Shown here piece by piece: positions 1 to 4,542 of a DNA stretch of 5,777 nt. The first letter of the stretch is position 1, and the number at the start of each line of letters is the position of its first letter. Source of the DNA: Candidatus Eiseniibacteriota bacterium (GTDB lineage Bacteria > Eisenbacteria > RBG-16-71-46); contig VBPB01000194.1 of the NCBI GenBank assembly GCA_005893365.1, forward strand, positions 1-5,777, in the 5' to 3' direction. The notes under the pieces are model-generated. The model had not been told where the DNA came from and searched no databases. It was given only the letters and a program-made list of their open reading frames with translations. The position numbers were made by a program, and so were the translations under genes.

Positions 1-46
1 CCAGGATCGCGAGGCCGTCGGAGGTGGTGCGGTGGCTTCTTCTCAT
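1..46 (-). CDS. HigA-type (XRE family) antitoxin, N-terminal end only
   Basis: Only the first 15 codons are present; the gene runs off the left edge. Read on the minus strand from the ATG at 46, the product begins MRRSHRTTSDGLAIL. This resembles the N-terminus of XRE-family antitoxins paired with HigB/RelE (Gp49-like) toxins, which often start with a short basic stretch followed by TT-D-A-L-E-I-L. A strong ribosome binding site (AGGGAGG, 4 nt before the ATG) supports the start. The start overlaps the toxin-side TGA in an ATGA arrangement, as is usual for translationally coupled toxin-antitoxin pairs. In the family, the antitoxin neutralises the toxin and represses the shared promoter through its helix-turn-helix domain, which lies outside the window. 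Whether the rest of the gene is intact cannot be judged. Confidence 0.55.
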   Translation of the reverse strand, partial: MRRSHRTTSDGLAIL

Positions 47-239
47 AGAGCCTCCCTGTGTGTGACCCTGCGGATCGGCCTCGAACACCTGCTTTCGCCT
101 CCGCGCACGCTCGATCTCGATCGGCGAGCAGCTCGAGTCGTGCCCGGCACCGAACCTTCGCTGTCCCCGGCAGGCGGTCGAACCAGTCCAGGAACGGAGC
201 GCTGCCATCCTTCTCGCGGTAGAAGACGATCATCGTCAC
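43..239 (-). pseudogene. HigB/RelE-type toxin, broken by internal deletion and frameshift
   Basis: From the GTG at 239 (GAGGA 5 nt upstream; alternative ATG at 233) the product starts VTMIVFYREKDGSAPFLDWF and continues FDRLPGTAKVRCRARLELLA. This matches the N-terminal third of phage Gp49-like/HigB toxins, ribosome-associated mRNA interferases of about 110-120 residues. Near 110-122 the family pattern shifts by one frame straight to the usual C-terminal tail, EIERARRRKQVFEADPQGHT. The core of about 45-50 residues, including the central beta-strands and catalytic region, is missing. The segment is 197 nt, so it is not a whole number of codons. The tail frame has no stop and runs in frame into the antitoxin ATG, while a third frame ends in a TGA overlapping that ATG. 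The toxin is therefore almost certainly inactive. Family assignment is from recalled sequence patterns, not a search. Confidence 0.6.
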
Positions 240-266
240 TGGCGTCCTCAGCGCAGGGGCAAGGAC

Positions 267-295
267 ATATTAGCAAGAGTGCTAAGGTCGTTCAA
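267..295 (-). promoter_or_regulatory. Sigma70-type promoter of the toxin-antitoxin operon
   Basis: On the minus strand, TTGAAC (295-290) and TAATAT (272-267) are separated by exactly 17 nt. TGC precedes the -10, giving an extended -10. Transcription would start near 260, leaving a leader of about 20 nt before the GTG at 239. This is the best promoter match I noticed in the window. It lies directly upstream of the toxin/antitoxin remnant and overlaps the palindrome at 270-285. Confidence 0.6.
270..285. promoter_or_regulatory. Palindromic operator TTAGCA-N4-TGCTAA overlapping the -10
   Basis: A perfect 6-bp inverted repeat with a 4-bp centre (TTAGCAAGAGTGCTAA on the plus strand) covers the downstream part of the promoter spacer and the first bases of the -10. 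This is where an autorepressing antitoxin of the HigA/XRE type would be expected to bind. Binding by the neighbouring antitoxin is inference from position and symmetry. One arm plus spacer (GAGTGCTAA) also equals a CIRCE half-site, but the second half at the 9-bp spacing is absent. Confidence 0.5.
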
Positions 296-336
296 GAGAG
301 TTCGACGTGAGTCGACCAGCAGCGCCGGGCGGTCGG

Positions 337-447
337 CGTGTGAGCGGGCCGGGGCTCGACCGCCTCGACCTGCAGATCGAGGTGCCGGCGCTGACCCCGG
401 AGGAGTTGCTGCGCACCGCGCCGAGCGCCTCTTTCAATGTTCCGGAT
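337..447 (+). pseudogene. ComM/YifB C-terminal region, short fragment A
   Basis: In the frame of position 337 the translation reads RVSGPGLDRLDLQIEVPALT and then PEELLRTAPSASFNVPDR. This is the signature following the AAA+ core of Mg-chelatase-like ComM/YifB proteins (R-x-SGP-LLDR-iDl-x-iev). ComM is a helicase-like ATPase that promotes branch migration during natural transformation. Only about 37 residues remain, with no start codon context, Walker motifs or C-terminal domain. The family pattern is lost after about 447. The fragment shares a 39-bp identical stretch (354-392) with fragment B (527-565), so it looks like one product of a partial duplication or of recombination between two comM copies. 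It is not expected to give a functional product. Confidence 0.6.
354..392 (+). repeat. 39-bp direct repeat, copy 1 (within comM fragment A)
   Basis: This stretch is identical to 527-565. It encodes LDRLDLQIEVPAL in both copies. The copies are 173 bp apart, which is not a multiple of three, so the two fragments cannot form one continuous product. Confidence 0.9.
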
Positions 448-464
448 CGCCCGTACATTCCGCG

Positions 465-878
465 GCGCGGGTGTGGTGCACGCCGACCGACCTCGCGCAC
501 TATGCCGCGCGGGTCTCGGGGCCGATGCTCGACCGCCTCGACCTGCAGATCGAGGTGCCGGCGCTCACCTCACGCGAGCTGATGGACGCCGCGCCCGGCG
601 AGCCGAGCGCCACGGTGCGCGAGCGCGTGCTCGCCGCGCGCGAGCGGCAGCGCGCGCGTGGCGCCCTCAACGCGCGGCTCTCGAATGCGGCGCTCGCGGA
701 GCACTGCTTGCTCGATGCGACCGCGCGGCGCCTGGTTGCGGACGCGGTCGATCGGGGCGGCATGAGCGCCCGCGGGGTCCATCGAGCGCTGCGCGTGGCG
801 CGGACGATCGCCGACCTCGCGAACGAGGACGAGATCACCACGTCGCACCTCGCCGAGGCGATCCAGTATCGAAGTCGA
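465..878 (+). pseudogene. comM: ComM/YifB (Mg-chelatase-like) C-terminal fragment B
   Basis: This is about 138 residues of the C-terminal part of a ComM/YifB-type protein. In order they show a C-TPTDLAHY segment, the RVSGPMLDRLDLQIEVPAL signature (about 507-563), a predicted helical stretch with VRERVLAARERQRARGALNA, then AALAEHCLLDATARRLV, and the Mg-chelatase C-terminal motif with SARGVHRALRVARTIADL, closing with HLAEAIQYRS at 846-875. Full-length family proteins have about 500 residues with an N-terminal Lon-like domain and Walker A/B motifs. None of that is present upstream, where fragment A and the toxin-antitoxin relic lie instead. No stop follows IQYRS; the frame stays open by chance across the antisense lipoprotein gene. 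The remaining part is well conserved, so truncation may be fairly recent. It is probably a 5'-truncated remnant without function. Confidence 0.75.
527..565 (+). repeat. 39-bp direct repeat, copy 2 (within comM fragment B)
   Basis: This is the second identical copy of the stretch at 354-392. Perfect identity, including third codon positions, next to diverged flanks points to a recent duplication, or to recombination or gene conversion between comM copies. Confidence 0.9.
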
Positions 879-999
879 CGACCCGCAGCCTTGGCCTTCA
901 TGCGGCGGCACCACATCGCCCACCGCTGGCGGGCTGCCCAAGACACGCTCATCTTGCGACGCACCCTGGAACTCACCCGCGACCAGGGGGATGGTTCCC

Positions 1000-1040
1000 A
1001 AAAACCAACAGACGGGGCGGACGCACGCCTGCCCCGTCTG
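1000..1040 (-). terminator. Rho-independent terminator of the lipoprotein gene
   Basis: Perfect 10-bp arms CAGACGGGGC (1009-1018) and GCCCCGTCTG (1031-1040) enclose a 12-nt loop. On the minus strand the stem is followed by TTGGTTTTT (1008-1000). It begins 10 bp after the lipoprotein stop codon, with polarity and spacing expected of an intrinsic terminator. There is no T-tract on the plus side, so it appears to act in one direction. Confidence 0.8.
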
Positions 1041-1049
1041 CCCAGCCGT

Positions 1050-1718
1050 TCACCATGGATTAGGCTTGGCCTTCTGATTCCCCTTGCTGAGGAGTCGAAG
1101 TTCTCCGCTGGGATCGGAAGTCGCGATCAGAGCCCCGTCGTGAGGCCCTCCCAGGACCGAGATCTTCCAGAACCCCGCATCCCCATTGGGATCACCCAGC
1201 ACCTTGCCGCCATCGCGGAACGCATACTCCGCCCGGTAGACCCCCTGAAGACCCTTGTCCAGCGTGCCGACGGTAGAGCCCACCATACGATTGAACTGGA
1301 CCGATGGATCGTCCGGAACGATGCCAGGATCGTTGTAGCACGTGTTCTGCGTCATCGCCCCGGGTACATCGGGGTCGGTCTTGAACTTCACATCGAACAC
1401 GGTTTTACCCGTGTAGGGATCTATCATTTGCGGAAGGACGATTTGCAGGGTTTGCCCGGGCCATCCGCTCGTGCAGCTCAGCTTGAAGCTGTGCTTCGCG
1501 CCCGTGCCTTCAATCGATGCGCCCGACACTTCCATATGGCCTTCGCACTCACATCCACCACCGCCTTCTCCCAACAAAGAGTTCTTCCCCGTGATGCTTC
1601 GATGGGGAGTATTCCCGGATCCCGACAATCCCTGGATTGTATCCTGCCTTCCGCAACTGGCGATGAGTAGGCTGAGACCGGCGACGAGCCAGCCAACGAC
1701 AAGACGATGTCGAGACAT
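1050..1718 (-). CDS. Small secreted lipoprotein of unknown function
   Basis: The product has 222 residues. The ATG at 1718 was chosen because it has a strong AGGAAGG ribosome binding site 6 nt upstream and gives a textbook lipoprotein signal: a basic start (MSRHR), a hydrophobic core from about residue 6 to 19, and a lipobox IASC with Cys22 as the predicted lipidation site. An in-frame start at 1817 would bury this signal. The mature protein has a Gly/Ser-rich linker (about 26-55), including GEGGGGCECEG, then a domain with Cys56, Cys58, Cys82 and Cys127 that could form disulfides. It also has beta-rich stretches such as QTLQIVLPQM, TVFDVKFKTD and GVYRAEYAFRDGG. I recognise no family. Its GC content is visibly lower than that of the right-hand genes (about 47% in 1381-1440 against about 73% in 5221-5280), which may mean acquisition by transfer. 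It lies between comM-like remnants and has its own terminator, so it appears to be a single-gene unit. Confidence 0.75.
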   Translation of the reverse strand: MSRHRLVVGWLVAGLSLLIASCGRQDTIQGLSGSGNTPHRSITGKNSLLGEGGGGCECEGHMEVSGASIEGTGAKHSFKLSCTSGWPGQTLQIVLPQMIDPYTGKTVFDVKFKTDPDVPGAMTQNTCYNDPGIVPDDPSVQFNRMVGSTVGTLDKGLQGVYRAEYAFRDGGKVLGDPNGDAGFWKISVLGGPHDGALIATSDPSGELRLLSKGNQKAKPNPW

Positions 1719-1945
1719 GGGCCACCTTCCTGGTTCAATGCTACGCCGGAGAAGATCATGTGGCCTCCTCGGCGATGACGCTTCCTCCCGACGGGTCGTC
1801 GCGAAACCTTCCAACACGAGGGGCCTGGAGCGATGCCGGGCGTCGGCGGAATCGAGCGTCGTTCATCCTCTCAGCCAAGTCAATGTGCGTCTCCGGGTAC
1901 TGACTCCACGGCACTACCCGTCTCCGCCGGTTTGGCCTCAATGCG

Positions 1946-2131
1946 TCATAAAGTCGCCGGACTTGAGGGGAGTTTCGCGACCAGGCGCTTAAAGATTCCT
2001 CGGGTCGGCAGATTGCGCGCGAGCGCGAGCGTTGCCCGGCCCTGAGGGTACTGCGCGATGCCGGCGCGAGCGATCAGTTCGTAGGGCAGCGTGCCGATCG
2101 TCTTGAGGACGCATTGCCTGCTCGACGCCAT
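1946..2131 (-). CDS. Possible small hypothetical protein or gene remnant
   Basis: From an ATG at 2131 the minus strand encodes about 61 residues, beginning MASSRQCVLKTIGTLPYELI and continuing with GRATLALARNLPTRGIFKRL. An in-frame GTG at 2188 would lengthen it. Third codon positions are mostly G or C, and the residue mix looks like real protein rather than an antisense shadow. No ribosome binding site is evident before the ATG, and I do not recognise the family. It could be the C-terminal tail of a decayed gene whose upstream part was lost when the protease gene came to lie next to it. It overlaps, antisense, the ComM-like motif at 2106-2147, so at most one of the two readings explains those bases. 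Confidence 0.3.
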   Translation of the reverse strand: MASSRQCVLKTIGTLPYELIARAGIAQYPQGRATLALARNLPTRGIFKRLVAKLPSSPATL

Positions 2132-2147
2132 GGCCCGGCGACTGGTC
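2106..2147 (+). pseudogene. Third, diverged ComM-like fragment C
   Basis: The plus strand encodes THCLLDAMARRLVG, matching EHCLLDATARRLVA of fragment B (706-747) at 11 of 14 residues. Most nucleotide differences fall at third codon positions, the pattern expected of two homologous coding copies rather than a recent duplication. No family pattern is seen on either side. It is very short, so chance similarity in GC-rich sequence cannot be excluded. Confidence 0.45.
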
Positions 2148-2203
2148 GGCCTGCGGGCGCCGCTCGGAGTTCGAGGGCAGAACGTCACCCCGGGCGATCG
2201 CGC

Positions 2204-3481
2204 TCAGCGCGCCGCCGTCGCCCCGCGCGCCAGGGTCATCCGCATCCGGTCGAAGTCGAACGTGACCGCATACGGCCGCAGGAATCCGTGCGAGACGATG
2301 CCGGCGATGTGGTAGCCCTGGCCGTGCTCCATCGCCGCCGGGAACGGCCCCAGGAACCCGAGCAGGTTGCGGGCCTCGGCCCCGCCGAGGGTGAGCCGCG
2401 GCACCGAGAAGGGCATCACCTTCACGCGGCCGCCTCCGCCCGTGCCTTCGACTCCGGTGTCCGCCGGCATCGGCAGGCCGGCCTCGCGCAGCGTCGCCTC
2501 GGGGCAGGTGAACGCGGCGCCCGCGAGGCCGGTGTCCACGAACCAGAGCACGGGTGGGCCCTGCCCCAGCGTGCCGCGCGCGAGCATCAGATGATCGCTC
2601 CCCATCCAGAACGGCATGGTGATGCCGGTGTCGGCGGCCGCCTCGGGCCGACCCCGCGGGCGGAGGCGGAGCCGGCCCGCCGGATAGTCGAGCGTGAAGA
2701 CGAAGTGGCGCAGCACCGTCGTCCCGAGGATGCCCGAGACCGGGAGGCCGAGTCCCGCGGCCGCATAGCGCTTGGTATCCATGAGGTGGACCGGCAGGTC
2801 GTGGACCGTGACCGCGCCCAGCGCCAGCGAGTCCACCCGGCCGTGCTCGAAGCTGCCGCGCTGGCCGCCGGCGAAGGTGCCGGTGTCCCGGCCGAAGCGG
2901 CGCGCGCCGATCGTCGCCGCGTAGGTGCTGTCGAGGATCAACTCGGCCCCGCCGGTGTCGATCAGCAGGTAGACCGGCTCGCCGCCATTCACGCGCGCCT
3001 GGATCAGCGGCAGCGGGTCGGTGTGGACGAACGGGACGCTGGCCGTGTCGCCGCTGATCCGGTAGGGCTCGAGCCCACCGAAGCTCTTGAGCTTGGCGCT
3101 GAGCGGCGCGCGCCCGACCTCGCCGTAGAGCTCGGAGGCGCGCTTGAAGGCGTCGGCGCGGTAGCAGGCGAGCGCCAGCTGTGCCTGGGTCGCGGAGTCG
3201 TCCGGGGCCTTGGCCAGCGCGCGCTCGAGCAGCGCCCGGGCGTCGGGCAGGCGATCGTCGAGCAGCGCCAGCGTCGCGCGGCGCCGCAGCATCCGCGGCT
3301 CGTCGGGGGTCACGGCCGCGATGCGCGCCTCGACCGAGTCGGCCGCGTGGAACCAACCCGCGGCGAAGAGCGAGTCGGCGGCCGCCCGCAGCGCCGAGAT
3401 GTCGGGCACCTTCCTGGCGGCGGTGGCGCTCAACGCCGCGAGGACGAGCAAGCCTGTGGAGGCGATCCGGCGGAATCTCAC
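2204..3481 (-). CDS. Exported TPR-like/retropepsin-type aspartic protease family protein
   Basis: The product has 425 residues from a GTG at 3481 with GAGG 5-6 nt upstream. Residues 1-22 form a Sec signal peptide (basic RFRR, then a hydrophobic core to SATAA), so it acts outside the cytoplasm. Residues about 28-120 are Ala/Leu-rich helices with TPR spacing (LFAAGWFHAADSVEARIAA, ARALLERALAKAPDDSATQA). Two aspartic-protease lobes follow. Lobe one has YLLIDTGGAELILD with D175-T176-G177 and the later hydrophobic GILGTTVLRHFVFTLDY. Lobe two has VLWFVDTGLAGAAF with D316-T317-G318 and GIVSHGFLRPYAVTFDF. Two DTG half-sites in one chain suggest a pseudo-dimeric active site, as in pepsin, built from retropepsin-like units. 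The catalytic residues look intact, so peptide hydrolysis is plausible; the substrate is unknown. It is transcribed alone here, divergent from the 3890 gene. Confidence 0.8.
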   Translation of the reverse strand: MRFRRIASTGLLVLAALSATAARKVPDISALRAAADSLFAAGWFHAADSVEARIAAVTPDEPRMLRRRATLALLDDRLPDARALLERALAKAPDDSATQAQLALACYRADAFKRASELYGEVGRAPLSAKLKSFGGLEPYRISGDTASVPFVHTDPLPLIQARVNGGEPVYLLIDTGGAELILDSTYAATIGARRFGRDTGTFAGGQRGSFEHGRVDSLALGAVTVHDLPVHLMDTKRYAAAGLGLPVSGILGTTVLRHFVFTLDYPAGRLRLRPRGRPEAAADTGITMPFWMGSDHLMLARGTLGQGPPVLWFVDTGLAGAAFTCPEATLREAGLPMPADTGVEGTGGGGRVKVMPFSVPRLTLGGAEARNLLGFLGPFPAAMEHGQGYHIAGIVSHGFLRPYAVTFDFDRMRMTLARGATAAR

Positions 3482-3685
3482 GGGGTCCTCGCCAAGGGGG
3501 GACGGACGTCACGACGACCGCCGCGCGGTCACGCCTTGGACGACGGCCGCCCGCCAGGGGTTGGGACGGGCCGTGGCCCGACCGGGACCTACTGGAACAG
3601 CGCGGGGTTCCCACGCCGTCCGGCACCGTCGCCGTCTGCTCGTAAGGATGGCGGCCATCCTGATCGCAGATCTTCCCCTTGACCC

Positions 3686-3766
3686 CACCAAGTCGTAGTA
3701 CCCGACACCCTGGGTGTCGTCGCCGCCCATCACGAACAGCCGGTCCGACACGGCCGCGCCAGGGAC
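3686..3766 (-). pseudogene. Possible Kelch-repeat remnant
   Basis: The minus strand encodes VPGAAVSDRLFVMGGDDTQG followed by VGYYDLV. This has the layout of one Kelch beta-propeller blade: a hydrophobic strand, a di-glycine and then an aromatic-Tyr-Asp strand. After this the frame becomes low-complexity Arg-rich sequence with no further blade; a change of frame near 3685 is possible. No start signal or full gene is present, so if real it is a decayed fragment. Confidence 0.25.
3703..3719. repeat. 17-bp perfect palindrome in the divergent intergenic region
   Basis: CGACACCC and GGGTGTCG flank a single central T. It lies about 220 bp before the protease start and 170 bp before the oxidoreductase start. 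It could be an operator for a dimeric regulator, or it may simply reflect the sequence of the possible Kelch fragment that it overlaps. Confidence 0.35.
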
Positions 3767-3889
3767 TTGGTCGGGCAAAGCGGCTTGCCCCACAGGGGCC
3801 TGGACCGCCATCCGCCCCACCCATAGACTCGGGCCCCCCGCGTCGGGGTGCCCGAATCATCGTGCCGCCTGGGACTGGAGGGCTGTCGC

Positions 3890-4537
3890 ATGAAGCAGAT
3901 CGCGGTACTCGGCTCCGGCGTCGTGGGCCAGATGTTGGCGGACGGATTCCTCACGCATGGCTACGACGTGATGCGCGGCTCGCGCGAGCCGGCCAAGCTG
4001 GCGGACTGGAAGGCCAAGGCGGGCGCCCGGGCGTCGACCGGGACCTTCGCCGACGCGGCCAAGTGGGGTGAGCTCGTGGTGCTCGCGGTGAAGGGCACGG
4101 CGGCCGAGTCGGTCGTCGACCTGGCCGGGGCGGCGAACCTGGCGGGCAAGACGGTCGTGGACACGACCAACCCGATCGCCGAAGCGCCCCCCGCCCACGG
4201 CGTGCTGCACTTCTTCACCACGCTCGAGGACTCGCTGATGGAGCGGCTCCAGCGCCGGGTGCCGGCGGCCCGGTTCGTCAAGGCGTTCTCGTGCGTGGGC
4301 AATGCGCTCATGGTGAACCCGCAGCTGCCCGGGGGCCCGCCCACGATGTTCATCTGCGGCAACGAGGCGAGCGCCAAGGACCAGGTGAAGGCGATCCTGG
4401 TCCAGTTCGGCTGGGACATCGAGGACCTCGGGGCCGCCGAGGCGGCCCGCGCCATCGAGCCGCTCTGCATCCTCTGGTGCATCCCTGGCTTCGTGAGCAA
4501 CCGCTGGATGCACGCGTACAAGGTGCTGCGGGCCTAG
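3890..4537 (+). CDS. NADPH-dependent F420-reductase-like NAD(P)-binding oxidoreductase
   Basis: The product has 215 residues. The ATG at 3890 was chosen because GGAGGG lies 7 nt upstream and the nucleotide-binding motif begins at once: MKQIAVLGSGVVGQMLADGF, a Rossmann GxGxxG with G8, G10 and G13. The following GSR (30-32) is placed to bind the 2'-phosphate of NADP, as in F420H2:NADP oxidoreductase relatives. Further family features are ELVVLAVKGTAAESV, GKTVVDTTNPI, ARFVKAFSCVGNALMVNP and MFICGNEASAKDQVKAILVQ. The length is usual for the short bacterial members, most of which have unproven substrates. F420 use is not shown by the sequence, so the safe call is a cytoplasmic dinucleotide-dependent reductase-fold protein. 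It is followed after 5 bp by the Memo-family gene, implying co-transcription and possibly coupled translation. Confidence 0.85.
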   Translation: MKQIAVLGSGVVGQMLADGFLTHGYDVMRGSREPAKLADWKAKAGARASTGTFADAAKWGELVVLAVKGTAAESVVDLAGAANLAGKTVVDTTNPIAEAPPAHGVLHFFTTLEDSLMERLQRRVPAARFVKAFSCVGNALMVNPQLPGGPPTMFICGNEASAKDQVKAILVQFGWDIEDLGAAEAARAIEPLCILWCIPGFVSNRWMHAYKVLRA

Positions 4538-4542
4538 CGCCC

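Larger units (their letters stand above)
1719..2203. other. Gap with remnants between the lipoprotein and protease genes
   Basis: No convincing full-length gene is seen here. Short open frames exist on both strands. The most coding-like is the minus-strand stretch ending at 1946, listed separately. A plus-strand ComM-like motif lies at 2106-2147. A minus-strand 61-codon frame (1941-1756) ends next to a GAGGAGG-preceded ATG at 1759, but neither frame resembles a known protein. Promoter elements for the lipoprotein gene must lie here; a TTGACT on the minus strand upstream has no good -10 partner. Confidence 0.5.
3482..3889. other. Divergent intergenic region with palindromes and a possible Kelch relic
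   Basis: This gap of about 400 bp separates the divergent protease and oxidoreductase genes and must carry both promoters, though I find no convincing -35/-10 pair. It contains a perfect palindrome at 3703-3719, a small hairpin at 3773-3790 (GGGCAA/TTGCCC arms), a GC-rich imperfect hairpin at 3831-3853 and the Kelch-like stretch at 3686-3766. Open frames on both strands here look like composition effects. Confidence 0.5.

Noticed and set aside
270..285. CIRCE (HrcA) element
   Set aside because: One half-site GAGTGCTAA is exact, but the partner at 9-bp spacing is missing and no heat-shock gene follows. A toxin-antitoxin operator fits better.
279..1670. One long 463-codon plus-strand open frame
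   Set aside because: Only about 465-878 resembles a protein (ComM). The rest runs antisense through the lipoprotein gene, which has a ribosome binding site, lipobox and terminator; the frame is open by chance.
1478..1759. Minus-strand 93-codon frame starting after GAGGAGG at 1759
   Set aside because: The ribosome binding site is attractive, but the frame overlaps the signal-bearing lipoprotein gene in another frame and its product resembles nothing; at most a short leader peptide.
3831..3853. GC-rich hairpin before the 3890 gene as a terminator
   Set aside because: The arms carry a mismatch and no T-tract follows on either strand, and no gene ends just upstream of it on the plus strand.
1989..3860. 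Long 623-codon minus-strand frame and a 522-codon plus-strand frame (2114-3682) over the protease gene
   Set aside because: Both are Arg/Ala/Pro/Gly-rich shadow translations typical of GC-rich coding DNA. The 425-codon frame has the signal peptide and both DTG motifs.
3857..4521. Minus-strand frames antisense to the F420-reductase-like gene
   Set aside because: Their translations are Arg/His-rich and lack family features, while the plus-strand frame has a ribosome binding site, GxGxxG and full-length family similarity.
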